From contig CAMLQG010000049.1 in NCBI GenBank assembly GCA_946482075.1, forward strand, positions 1-24,650: DNA of 24,650 nt. Reading direction: 5' to 3'. The stretch comes from an uncultured Erythrobacteraceae bacterium (GTDB lineage: Bacteria > Pseudomonadota > Alphaproteobacteria > Sphingomonadales > Sphingomonadaceae). Every line of letters begins with the position of its first letter. Within the stretch, counting starts at the first letter, position 1. The notes under the pieces were generated by a model. The model had not been told where the DNA came from. It ran no database searches and saw only the letters and a list, made by a program, of their open reading frames with translations. Made by a program: the position numbers and the translations under genes. Shown here in pieces: positions 1 to 7,385 of this stretch.

Positions 1-51
1 CCCGCTCCACCACAACCAGATGAGCAAGACCACGCTCAGCACCCAATTCAT
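1..51 (-). CDS. Possible 5' end of a truncated minus-strand gene
   Basis: On the minus strand an ATG at 51-49 opens a frame running off the left edge. It reads MNWVLSVVLLIWLWWSG, which looks like the start of a signal peptide or first membrane helix. A second ATG at 61-59, in another frame, is also open to the edge; it reads MRRYELGAERG and has a better purine-rich ribosome site (GGGAG, 6 nt upstream). Only about 17-20 codons are visible, so neither the frame nor the function can be settled. If real, the gene is divergent from the SDR at 298. Confidence 0.25.
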   Translation of the reverse strand, partial: MNWVLSVVLLIWLWWSG

Positions 52-297
52 AACGACGCATCTCGTTCTCCCGGAAACTTCACGGCGGACGGACTCCGCA
101 AACCCGTCTTCCTATGGAGGCGCATGCGGATGGCCGCAACCGGTCCTTGCCGCTGGGGGCAAGAGCGAGTGCATGGCCGGATTGAGTGCTGCCGGATTGC
201 AGTGATACAGCCTGGGATCGCTTGCCATCGCGCTCGGCGGATATTGCGCCGGGCGTCCTGGCGTGCTTTCGGTGCAGGACGTGAAAAAGGATTGGGA
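52..297. promoter_or_regulatory. Upstream region of catabolic unit A
   Basis: These 246 bases have no convincing gene and should hold the promoter of the first catabolic unit. Visible elements are a stem-loop CTTGCC/GGCAAG at 146-163, a tandem direct repeat GCCGGATTG at 176-184 and 191-199 (15-bp period), and a 15-mer at 211-225 (CCTGGGATCGCTTGC) that matches 13 of 15 positions in the upstream region of the AraC-type regulator (6078-6092). Direct repeats at this spacing would suit an AraC-type operator, but this is inference. No clear -35/-10 pair was recognised. Confidence 0.3.
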
Positions 298-1089
298 ATG
301 GTTCTGAAAGACAAGGTCGCGGTGGTTCTCGGCGCATCGGCCGAAGCCGGTTCGGGCTGGGCGGTCGCCAAGCGTTTTGCCGCGGAAGGCGCCAAGGTGA
401 TCGTCGGCGCACGCCGGGCCGAGCCGCTGAAGAAGCTGGCTGCCGAAACCGGTGGCGACTGGATCGTGTGCGACGTCGCCAAGGAAGAGGACATCAAGGC
501 GGTGGTCGCCCTGGCGATGGAGAAATATGGCCGGATCGACGTGGCCTGCAACGCGGCCGGCCTGCCGATGGGCGGCACGATCACCAATGCGCCCAATGCC
601 GACATGATCACCGCGATCGAAGTGAATTATTACGGCTGCGTCTATTTCGTGCGGCACATGGCGGAAGCGATGCCGGCCGAAGGCGGGTCGATTATCCTGT
701 TCTCGTCCATGGCGGCGACGAACACGCTCGAATTCGTCTATCCCTACGCGGCGGCGAAAGCGGCGGCCGACTGCCTGGTGCGCTATGCCGCGATCGAATA
801 CGGTCCGCGCAACATCCGCGTGAATTCGATCCTGCCCGGCGCGATCCGGTCGGAAATGTCCACTCTGCTGTGGGAAGTGGAAGGGATGGAGCATGCCTGG
901 GCCAAGGACGTGCCGCTGGGCCGGATCGGCGTGCCGGAAGATTTCGCCGACGCCGCGCTGTGGCTGGCGGGCCCGTCCTTCGTGACCGGCCTCAATCTCC
1001 AGATCAATGGCGGCAATTTCCTGACCCGCTTCCCCAACCTGGCCGAACGCCCGGCGATGGGCGAGTACGATCCCACCAACGCGGCCTGA
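298..1089 (+). CDS. SDR family NAD(P)-dependent oxidoreductase
   Basis: This is a classical short-chain dehydrogenase/reductase of 263 residues, expected to be a soluble oxidoreductase interconverting a secondary alcohol and a ketone. The Rossmann glycine motif is at residues 12-20 (GASAEAGSG), a stretched variant of TGxxxGxG. The NAAG motif is at 85-88. The catalytic Ser137, Tyr150 and Lys154 (YAAAK) have the usual 13-residue Ser-Tyr spacing. Arg39-Arg40 after the second strand suggests NADP(H) preference. ATG 298 was chosen because AAAGGA at 286-291 lies 6 nt upstream; an in-frame ATG at 124 adds a tail unlike the family. It is the first gene of unit A, 38 bp before the KstD-like flavoprotein, so it may act on the same ring ketone or alcohol. 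The substrate is unknown. Confidence 0.85.
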   Translation: MVLKDKVAVVLGASAEAGSGWAVAKRFAAEGAKVIVGARRAEPLKKLAAETGGDWIVCDVAKEEDIKAVVALAMEKYGRIDVACNAAGLPMGGTITNAPNADMITAIEVNYYGCVYFVRHMAEAMPAEGGSIILFSSMAATNTLEFVYPYAAAKAAADCLVRYAAIEYGPRNIRVNSILPGAIRSEMSTLLWEVEGMEHAWAKDVPLGRIGVPEDFADAALWLAGPSFVTGLNLQINGGNFLTRFPNLAERPAMGEYDPTNAA

Positions 1090-1127
1090 GCGCGCCTGCA
1101 CTTACGAGCAATCAAGAGGAATCTGAC

Positions 1128-2858
1128 ATGACGACCAGCGGCAAGGCGGCGGACGGCGAATATGACGTCATCGTGGTGGGCACTGGCGGCGCGGGCTGCG
1201 TCGCGGCACTGAGGGCGAGCGAGTTCGGGTTCAAGACGCTGCTGCTCGAAAAGGGCTCGCGCTTCGGCGGGACCACGATCACTTCCGGAGGCGTCATCTG
1301 GATTCCGAACCACGATTGCGCGGAGACGGGCGACAGCGAGGAAGAGGCGATGCTTTACCTCAAGTCGGTCGCCGATCCGAATGCGCGCGAGGACCGCATG
1401 CGCTCCTTCCTCAAGAACGGTCCGGAAATGCTGCGCTATCTCCGCTCGCTGGGGATCGAGTTCAACTACATGCCCTGGCCCGATTATTTCTCGGAATATC
1501 CGGGTGCGCGCGCCGACCGGTCGATTGTGTTCCCGCGCTATGACGGGCGCAAGCTCGGCAAGTGGTTCTTCGCGATGCGCGAGCAGTTCACGCGCTACAA
1601 GCTGTTCAACCGCTATTCCATGGATTTCGAGGAAGCGAATATCATCTCCACCCAGAGCCCGGGCTGGATCAAGCACTTCGCCAAGGTCGTCGGCCGTTAC
1701 TGGCTCGATGTCGGCCTGCGGATGAAGACGAAGCACGATTCGAACATGGTCATGGGCGGCGCGCTGGTCGGCCCGCTGATGGAAAAGCTCATCGAACGCG
1801 ATATCGACATCAGGCTCGACAATGACGTGAAAAACTACGTTCACGAGGATGGGCGCGTGGCGGGCGTCGTCGCCGAATGGTTCGGCAAGAAGGTGACCTA
1901 TCGCGCGCGGCAGGGCGTGGTCGTCTGTGCCGGCGGTTTCGACTGGAACCAGAAGCTGCGCGACAAATATCTGCGTCATCCGGGCGATCTTAAGCTGCCG
2001 AGCTCGCCGCAGAACATGAACACCGGTGCGATGCTGGAAGCGGCGCTGGAAATCAACGCGGCGACCGAATTCACCGAGACGGCGTGGATGACGCCGATCA
2101 TGACGCTGCCGATCCCCAACGCGGCCAATCACAGCGAGAACCACCATGCCACTTTCGACGTCGGCCGGCCCTACAGCGTCTGCGTCAACCGCAACGGCGA
2201 TCGTTTCACCAACGAAGCGCAGGGCTATGACCGGTTCGGCAACGCCATGCTGCTCGATCATGAGAAGACCGGCGCCAACGCGCCCTGCTGGCTCGTGTTC
2301 GACGCCGTGTTCCGCCACAAGTTCACCGCCGGCGGTATCCTGCCCAGCCAGATCATGCCCGACCGGTCGATCCCGATCGAATGGTGGGATCACTATGTGT
2401 TCAAGGCGGACACGATCGCGGAACTGGCCGAGAAGCTCGATCTCGATCCGGCGAAGCTCGAAAAGGTCGTCGCGAACATGAACGAATATGCGCGCAACGG
2501 TAAGGACCCGGAATTCGGCCGCGGCGACAGCCAGTACGACAAGAATTTCGGCGATCCGAAATGCACGCCCAATCCGAGCCTTGGGCCGATCAGGAAGGCG
2601 CCCTTCTACGCCATCCCGGTGAATCTCGGCGAACTTGGCATGAAGGGCGGATTGAAGACCGATCCGAACGGCCAGGTCGTGGACACGGACGATCAGCCGA
2701 TCCCGGGCCTCTATGCGGCCGGCAACGCTTCAGGCTCGCCTTTCGGCAATTGCTATCCGGGTGCCGGTGGCACGATCGGGCCGGGCATGGCCTTCGGCTT
2801 CGCGGCGGTCAATCACATCGCGGAACAGGCACGGATCAACCGTCCGGCGGGCGGCTGA
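1128..2858 (+). CDS. FAD-dependent oxidoreductase, 3-ketosteroid dehydrogenase (KstD)-like
   Basis: This 576-residue flavoprotein belongs to the fumarate reductase / 3-ketosteroid dehydrogenase superfamily. The FAD dinucleotide motif GTGGAG is at residues 18-23, followed by Glu41 for the ribose and a GGTT-x-SGG segment near 47-56. Near the C-terminus LYAAGN is followed by YPGAG at 543-547 and TIGPG. In Rhodococcus KstD1 the Tyr and last Gly of the equivalent YPGAG polarise the 3-keto group, so a 1,2- or 4,5-desaturation of a cyclic ketone is the likely reaction. Length fits KstD (about 510-580). ATG 1128 is preceded by AGAGGA. It lies between an SDR and a heteromeric acyl-CoA dehydrogenase, consistent with degradation of a steroid-like or other alicyclic ketone. 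Exact regiospecificity cannot be read from the sequence. Confidence 0.78.
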   Translation: MTTSGKAADGEYDVIVVGTGGAGCVAALRASEFGFKTLLLEKGSRFGGTTITSGGVIWIPNHDCAETGDSEEEAMLYLKSVADPNAREDRMRSFLKNGPEMLRYLRSLGIEFNYMPWPDYFSEYPGARADRSIVFPRYDGRKLGKWFFAMREQFTRYKLFNRYSMDFEEANIISTQSPGWIKHFAKVVGRYWLDVGLRMKTKHDSNMVMGGALVGPLMEKLIERDIDIRLDNDVKNYVHEDGRVAGVVAEWFGKKVTYRARQGVVVCAGGFDWNQKLRDKYLRHPGDLKLPSSPQNMNTGAMLEAALEINAATEFTETAWMTPIMTLPIPNAANHSENHHATFDVGRPYSVCVNRNGDRFTNEAQGYDRFGNAMLLDHEKTGANAPCWLVFDAVFRHKFTAGGILPSQIMPDRSIPIEWWDHYVFKADTIAELAEKLDLDPAKLEKVVANMNEYARNGKDPEFGRGDSQYDKNFGDPKCTPNPSLGPIRKAPFYAIPVNLGELGMKGGLKTDPNGQVVDTDDQPIPGLYAAGNASGSPFGNCYPGAGGTIGPGMAFGFAAVNHIAEQARINRPAGG

Positions 2859-2878
2859 TCCCGGCGCGACAAAAAGGT

Positions 2879-2959
2879 CGTCATCCCAGCGAAGGCTGGG
2901 ATCGCCATGCGTAGCGCGCTGCGTTGCCGAGAGAGATGCCAGCCTTCGCTGGCATGACG
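2879..2959. repeat. REP-like inverted pair of hairpins
   Basis: Two copies of one palindromic unit face each other in the 184-bp gap between the KstD-like and acyl-CoA dehydrogenase genes. Hairpin 1 (2883-2902) pairs ATCCCAGC with GCTGGGAT. Hairpin 2 (2936-2955) pairs ATGCCAGC with GCTGGCAT. Each has a 4-base loop, and a flanking TCGTC (2879-) is matched by GACGA (-2959), so the whole block can also fold on itself. The two copies differ by a C-G to G-C change that keeps pairing in each. This is typical of dispersed REP/BIME-like elements in alphaproteobacteria. It could attenuate or stabilise the polycistronic message. Confidence 0.8.
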
Positions 2960-3042
2960 ATGTTGATGGATGAGGGTGCGGGCGCGTTTACGCGCTTGCA
3001 TTCCGGGCGGTTGCCGGGGCAAGGGAATTTCCCGGAGATGCT

Positions 3043-4203
3043 ATGACCAGTTTTGCCCAGACATTCCGTGCCACCTACCTGCCCGCGGACGCCGAAGCGT
3101 TCCGCGCGGAAATCAAGGAATTCCTGAAGGAGTGGACTGCCCGCCGTCCGCCGCACAAGCGCGCGATGAGCTGGCAGGGCTTCGACCGCGAATTCAGCCT
3201 TGCGCTCGGCCAGAAGGGCTGGCTCGGCCTGACGCTGCCGACCGAGTTCGGCGGCGGCGGCAAGGGCTTCTTCCATCGCTTCGTGCTGGTGGAGGAATTG
3301 CTGGCGGCCGGCGCGCCCGTGGCCGCGCACTGGATCGGCGACCGGCAGAGCGCGCCGCTTCTCCTCCATTACGGCACGGAGCCGCAGCGCAACGAGATCA
3401 TTCCGCGCATCTGTTCGGGCGAAGCGATCTTCTGCATCGGCATGAGCGAGCCCAATGCCGGCTCCGACTTGGCCAGCGTACGCAGCCGCGCGGTGAAGGA
3501 TGGCGACGAGTGGGTGCTGAACGGCCAGAAGATCTGGACGACCTACGCGCACGAAGCCGACTACATGATCGCGCTGGTGCGCACCTCGGGCGAGCCGGAC
3601 GACCGCCAGAAGGGCCTCTCCCAGCTGCTCATCCCGCTGAACCTGCCGGGCATCACCGTGCGCCCGATCGAGGATCTGACCGGCGAAGCGCATTTCAATG
3701 AAGTGTTCTTCGAAGATGTCCGCCTGCCGGCCGATGCGCTGATCGGGCAGGAAGGCAATGGCTGGGCGCAGGTCAATGCGGAGCTCGCTTTCGAACGCAG
3801 CGGGCCGGAACGCATCTATTCCAGCATCGTCCTGCTCGACACCTGGGCGAAATACCTCGCCACGCGTGCGGAGCGTGACGCGCAGAGCGAGATCGTGCTG
3901 GGCCGCCTGGTCGCCCGCATGGCGGCGCTGCGCGAAATGTCGGTAGCGATCACCGGCCGCCTCGTCGAAGGCGAATCGCCGGTGCTGGAAGCCGCACTGA
4001 TCAAGGATCTGGGCACCACGATGGAACAGGATACGCCGATCGAGATCGCGCGCCTGATCGGCGCCGATCCGGACGCAGCGGTCGATCCCGAACTGGTGCG
4101 CACGCTCGCCTATGTCATGCAGGTCAGCCCTGCCTATTCGCTGCGCGGCGGTACGCGCGAAATTCTGCGGGGCATGATTGCCCGGGGGCTCGGACTGCGA
4201 TGA
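3043..4203 (+). CDS. Acyl-CoA dehydrogenase, large (FAD/catalytic) subunit of heteromeric pair 1
   Basis: This 386-residue acyl-CoA dehydrogenase is predicted to introduce the alpha-beta double bond into an acyl-CoA ester with FAD. The middle-domain signature SEPNAGSD is at 135-142, NGQKIWTT at 160-167, and the C-terminal GGTREI matches the YxGGTxEI region. The MCAD-type catalytic Glu position in that last motif is not Glu; instead Glu251 in the FER segment matches the isovaleryl-CoA/long-chain dehydrogenase position. The next gene overlaps it by ATGA and encodes a shorter, degenerate relative. This is the arrangement of the alpha2beta2 dehydrogenases of steroid side-chain degradation (FadE28/FadE29, FadE26/FadE27). 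ATG 3043 has CGGAG at 3033-3037. Annotation as a generic acyl-CoA dehydrogenase is secure; the steroid link is inferred. Confidence 0.88.
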   Translation: MTSFAQTFRATYLPADAEAFRAEIKEFLKEWTARRPPHKRAMSWQGFDREFSLALGQKGWLGLTLPTEFGGGGKGFFHRFVLVEELLAAGAPVAAHWIGDRQSAPLLLHYGTEPQRNEIIPRICSGEAIFCIGMSEPNAGSDLASVRSRAVKDGDEWVLNGQKIWTTYAHEADYMIALVRTSGEPDDRQKGLSQLLIPLNLPGITVRPIEDLTGEAHFNEVFFEDVRLPADALIGQEGNGWAQVNAELAFERSGPERIYSSIVLLDTWAKYLATRAERDAQSEIVLGRLVARMAALREMSVAITGRLVEGESPVLEAALIKDLGTTMEQDTPIEIARLIGADPDAAVDPELVRTLAYVMQVSPAYSLRGGTREILRGMIARGLGLR

Positions 4204-5207
4204 TCGAACTGGACGACATTTTCCTCGATTCCTTCACCGGCCTGCTGGACGATGTGTCCGACAACGCCGCCGTACGCGCCGTCCAGGCGGGCGGTGATAC
4301 GTCCGTCATCTGGGAAGCGGTGCGCGAATCGGGCTTCGTCGATGCGCTGCTGCCGGAAGAAGCCGGCGGCGCGGGCTTCGCAACCGCCACGGTCGTGCCG
4401 CTGGTGCTGGCGGCCGGTGAAAGGCTGCTGCCGGTAGCATTCGCGCAGACCATGGTCGCGCGGCTGCTCGCTTATCGCGCGGGCGCGGAACTGGGCGTCG
4501 ACGGGCCGGTCGCGTTGTGGCCGCTCAACGGCAATGGCACGCTGCGTTCACAGACCGCGCCTGCGATCTGGGAAGCCGGCCATGCATTGGTGCAGGACGG
4601 CAACCGTTTCGCTGTGAAGCCGCTGGTTGCGGCAAACGAGCGCGACGGGTTCGAATATCTCCCCGCTGTTCTCGACGCCAATTCCCCGCCGGTCAGCGAA
4701 TTCACGCTGGAAGGCGAAGATCTGCTCGACTGGTCGGCGGCGATCACCGCGCTGTTGATGGCCGGCGCGGCCAATCGCGTGCTGACGATGACGATCGACT
4801 ATCTGAACGAGCGCAAGCAGTTCGGCCGGCCGCTGTCGAAGTTCCAGGCGTTGCAGCATATGAGCGCGCAGATGGCCGAGCAGGCCACTGTCGCCGCCAC
4901 GGCCGCGCGGATCGGCTTCACGGCGGCCGGCGATACGCTGTCCGCCCTGCGCGTGGCCGTGGCGCGCTGCGTCACCTTCGATGCCGCGGCGCTGGTGTGC
5001 TCGCATGCCCATGCGGGCTTCGCCGCGATCGGCATCACGGAGGAGTACGATCTCCAGCTGTTCGTGCGCGCTTTGAAGCGCTGGCAGGTGAGCTTCGGCG
5101 CGGAGACGTGGTGGGCGCGGAAACTGGGCGCTGCCCGGATCGTTGAAAACAACGAGACGAGCGCCGACTTCATTCGCGAGAAACTCTCGCCCGCGCCGGT
5201 TGCCTGA
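4200..5207 (+). CDS. Acyl-CoA dehydrogenase-like small subunit of heteromeric pair 1
   Basis: This 335-residue protein has the acyl-CoA dehydrogenase fold with a reduced middle domain: no TEPxxGSD or NGxKxxIT motif is visible between residues 100 and 170. The C-terminal helical domain is recognisable through RKQFGRPL (205-212) and the following FQALQH. The usual LHGGIGFTWEHD segment is degenerate (AHAGFAAIGITEEYD). Such short partners lack a complete active site and pair with a full-length subunit, sharing one FAD per heterodimer in the characterised mycobacterial enzymes. The start codon overlaps the stop of the preceding gene (ATGA at 4200-4203), which points to coupled translation and fixed stoichiometry. 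On its own it is unlikely to be active. Confidence 0.85.
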   Translation: MIELDDIFLDSFTGLLDDVSDNAAVRAVQAGGDTSVIWEAVRESGFVDALLPEEAGGAGFATATVVPLVLAAGERLLPVAFAQTMVARLLAYRAGAELGVDGPVALWPLNGNGTLRSQTAPAIWEAGHALVQDGNRFAVKPLVAANERDGFEYLPAVLDANSPPVSEFTLEGEDLLDWSAAITALLMAGAANRVLTMTIDYLNERKQFGRPLSKFQALQHMSAQMAEQATVAATAARIGFTAAGDTLSALRVAVARCVTFDAAALVCSHAHAGFAAIGITEEYDLQLFVRALKRWQVSFGAETWWARKLGAARIVENNETSADFIREKLSPAPVA

Positions 5208-5240
5208 GCGCGCACCAATAGATTCCGGAGGAGTTCCCCC

Positions 5241-5987
5241 ATGCCCCTCACCGTTCATCAATTCGCCTGCCTCGACGACAATTACGGCTTTCTGATCCGC
5301 GACGACGCGACGGGCCAGGTCGGCTGCATCGACACGCCCGATGGCGACGCCGTGATCGCAGCGGCGGAGCAGGTCGGCTGGACCATCGATGTCATCTTCA
5401 ACACGCACTGGCACCCCGATCATGCGGGCGGCAACGCGGCGGTGAAGGCGAGATACGGTTCGCACATCGTGGGCCCGCAAGAAGTGGTCGAACATTACCC
5501 GGTGGACCAGGTGGTGAAGCATGGCGACCAGGTGATGCTGGGCCACACCCGCTTCGAAGTGATCGATACCGGCGGCCACACGCTGGGTCATGTCTGCTTC
5601 TACGCGCCCGAAGCGCACAAGGTCTTCGTGGGCGACACGCTGTTCCCGTTGGGCTGCGGGCGGCTCTTCGAAGGAACGGCCGACCAGATGTGGACGAGCC
5701 TGTCCCGCCTGGCCGCGCTGCCGGGCGATACGGTGGTCTACAGCGCGCACGAATACACGCTGTCCAATGCGCGATTCGCGCAGTCGGTCGACGGTTCGGC
5801 GGAGCTTGCGGAACGCGTCGCGGAAGTGGTGAAGGCGCGGGATGCGGGTCAGCCGACGGTGCCTACCACGATCGAAGCCGAGCGCCGCACCAACCCCTTC
5901 CTGCGCGCTCCGATCCTCTCGGATCAGGCGGATCCGGTTGCCGCCTTCGCGGAAATCCGGGCGGCGAAGGACAATTTCAGGGGCTGA
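5241..5987 (+). CDS. gloB: Hydroxyacylglutathione hydrolase (glyoxalase II), metallo-beta-lactamase fold
   Basis: This 248-residue metallo-beta-lactamase-fold hydrolase has the full glyoxalase II metal set: THWHPDH gives His56, His58, Asp60 and His61, followed by His113 (GGHTLGH), Asp132 (GDTLF) and His170 (AHEYT). The family-specific GCGRLFEG (138-145) and a TNPFLR near the C-terminus mark glyoxalase II rather than a generic lactonase. The family hydrolyses S-lactoylglutathione to lactate and glutathione in the cytosol. ATG 5241 follows GGAGG at 5227-5231. It sits 33 bp after the dehydrogenase subunit, so it is probably co-transcribed with catabolic genes. It could be a housekeeping passenger, detoxify a pathway aldehyde, or act as a thioesterase. 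Confidence 0.88.
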   Translation: MPLTVHQFACLDDNYGFLIRDDATGQVGCIDTPDGDAVIAAAEQVGWTIDVIFNTHWHPDHAGGNAAVKARYGSHIVGPQEVVEHYPVDQVVKHGDQVMLGHTRFEVIDTGGHTLGHVCFYAPEAHKVFVGDTLFPLGCGRLFEGTADQMWTSLSRLAALPGDTVVYSAHEYTLSNARFAQSVDGSAELAERVAEVVKARDAGQPTVPTTIEAERRTNPFLRAPILSDQADPVAAFAEIRAAKDNFRG

Positions 5988-6015
5988 ATTGACTGGCGGC
6001 GCAATGGTCCAACAA

Positions 6016-6057
6016 CGGGAATCGGGTGTTGCACGCGTAAGCCCTATCCCGCTTCTC
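6016..6057 (+). terminator. Weak terminator-like hairpin after gloB
   Basis: An imperfect inverted repeat, CGGGA-atc-GGG (6016-6026) with CCC-ta-TCCCG (6042-6051), is followed by the pyrimidine-rich CTTCTC. It lies about 30 bp after the gloB stop and before the regulator's promoter region, where a transcript end would be expected. There is no true T-run, so intrinsic termination would be inefficient. Confidence 0.25.
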
Positions 6058-6069
6058 TCCGGCACCTGA

Positions 6070-6099
6070 TTGACGCTCCCGGGATCGCGTGCTTATCTG
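6070..6099 (+). promoter_or_regulatory. Candidate sigma-70-type promoter of the AraC-family gene
   Basis: TTGACG at 6070-6075 matches the -35 consensus well. TATCTG at 6094-6099 (18-bp spacer) or TTATCT one base upstream (17 bp) is a poor but possible -10. The position is about 95 bp before the start codon at 6192. The spacer contains CCCGGGATCGCGTGC (6078-6092), similar to 211-225 upstream of unit A, which could be an operator for autoregulation. This is inference from spacing and motif only. Confidence 0.35.
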
Positions 6100-6191
6100 G
6101 CGGCCAAATCGGGCCGCACGCGTGGATGTTCCCTCGCCGCAGTCTCCTGTCCGTCAGGCACGGCATCAGGTTGGAGAGGACTTGATTAGCG

Positions 6192-7229
6192 ATGCAAAAC
6201 GTATTTTCGGCGTCAGGCAACATTTCTCCTGCGTCGTGCAATTCCTGGGCGGCAATCTCCGCGCGCGAATTCTACGATGGTGAACTTGAAGTCGAAGCAC
6301 GCGACAAGGGGGATTTCCGCTTCGAGAAATCGCTGTGTTATCCAGTTGCGTTGACCCGGCTGTCGAGCAGCCATTGCAATCTCGGCTATCGCCGCGGCTG
6401 GCCCCACATCCGTGCCAACAAGGTGGGCTTCCGGACGATCTGGTTCGTCCGCAAGGGCACGCTGCGTATCGTGCGTTCGCACGGCAATTGCGACGTGAAG
6501 GCGGGGCAGGTGGGCTTCATCGATTCCAGCGTGCCGTTCCACGCCAAGGCGATGTGCGATGCGCAGGGCGAGTATGATTCGTTCCAGCTGATGGTGCCGG
6601 GCCCGCTCTTCCTGATGCATCTTCAGGAAGCGGACCGGCTGTCCGCACCGCTCGACCTGACGGGGGCGCATGGCAAGATCGTGGAAGACATCCTCGATCT
6701 CCTGATCCGCGATGGCGAGAACCTGACCCAGCGTGCGGCCTCGCCGCTGGCGGACAGCCTGCTCGTCGCGCTGGCCGATCATCTGGAGGACCAGGACGCC
6801 AAGGTCTCGCGCCAGCAGCGTCTCGCGGCCAAGCGTCTTGCGGATATCGAGAACTATATCCTGATGAATCTCGCCGATCCGGAACTCTCGTTCGAGCGGG
6901 TGGCGGACAATTGCGGCATTTCGCCGCGCTATCTCTGCTACATCCTCAAGGCCAACAAAACGTCCTTCTCGAAGCTGCTCTGGGAGAACCGGCTGGAAAA
7001 GGCGCGCGAACTGCTGCTCTCGCCCGCGGCGCGCGATTATCCGATCCACGAGATCGCCTTCATGTCCGGCTTCAAGAGCGCGGCCCATTTCAGCCGCATG
7101 TTCAAATCCGCCTTCAACCTGTCGCCGCGCAAGTTCCGCGCGAATGGCGAAACCTCCGTGCGGGCGGCGGATCACGACGAGATCCAGCGTTTCGGCCGCG
7201 CGGGCCTGCCGCCGCATGGGAACGCCTGA
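6192..7229 (+). CDS. AraC family transcriptional regulator
   Basis: This 345-residue protein has a C-terminal AraC/XylS DNA-binding domain. The first helix-turn-helix lies around residues 232-253 (LSFERVADNCGISPRYL), the second around 284-305 (IHEIAFMSGFKSAAHFSR), followed by FNLSPRKFR, the usual family ending. The N-terminal 200 residues look like the cupin-like AraC-type ligand/dimerisation domain. It is flanked by two same-strand catabolic units with upstream gaps of 204 and 156 bp, so it probably controls one or both in response to a substrate or CoA intermediate. The start at 6192 has GGAGAGGA at 6173-6180, a rather long spacing. A TTG at 6182 is in a frame that stops early. The inducer is unknown. 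Confidence 0.9.
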   Translation: MQNVFSASGNISPASCNSWAAISAREFYDGELEVEARDKGDFRFEKSLCYPVALTRLSSSHCNLGYRRGWPHIRANKVGFRTIWFVRKGTLRIVRSHGNCDVKAGQVGFIDSSVPFHAKAMCDAQGEYDSFQLMVPGPLFLMHLQEADRLSAPLDLTGAHGKIVEDILDLLIRDGENLTQRAASPLADSLLVALADHLEDQDAKVSRQQRLAAKRLADIENYILMNLADPELSFERVADNCGISPRYLCYILKANKTSFSKLLWENRLEKARELLLSPAARDYPIHEIAFMSGFKSAAHFSRMFKSAFNLSPRKFRANGETSVRAADHDEIQRFGRAGLPPHGNA

Positions 7230-7254
7230 AGGCCAGCCGAACGAAAATCCCTTC

Positions 7255-7287
7255 CCCGTTCGCGCCGAAGGACTCGGCACGAACGGG
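7255..7287. repeat. GC-rich palindromic hairpin after the AraC gene
   Basis: CCCGTTCG (7255-7262) pairs with CGAACGGG (7280-7287), and inside it GCCGA (7264-7268) pairs with TCGGC (7274-7278), leaving one C/A mismatch and a 5-base loop. It sits 26 bp after the regulator's stop codon. There is no T-run, but the strong stem could act as a transcript end or 3' stabiliser. The outer arms resemble the CCGTTCG...CGAACGG repeat family seen again at 15385-15465. Confidence 0.6.
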
Positions 7288-7385
7288 AAGATGAACGGAT
7301 TTCGAGAGCACTTGTGCTGCGCGTCATCTCGGCTATCGGCGCAGGCGCGTTTCCTTTCTTCACCCTATTGAGCCGGAGATGATTC

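Noticed and set aside
783..2393. Long open frame of 536 codons on the minus strand
   Set aside because: It lies antisense to the SDR and KstD-like genes, which have clear motifs. The translation is His/Arg/Asp-rich without recognisable domains, as expected for a shadow frame in GC-rich DNA.
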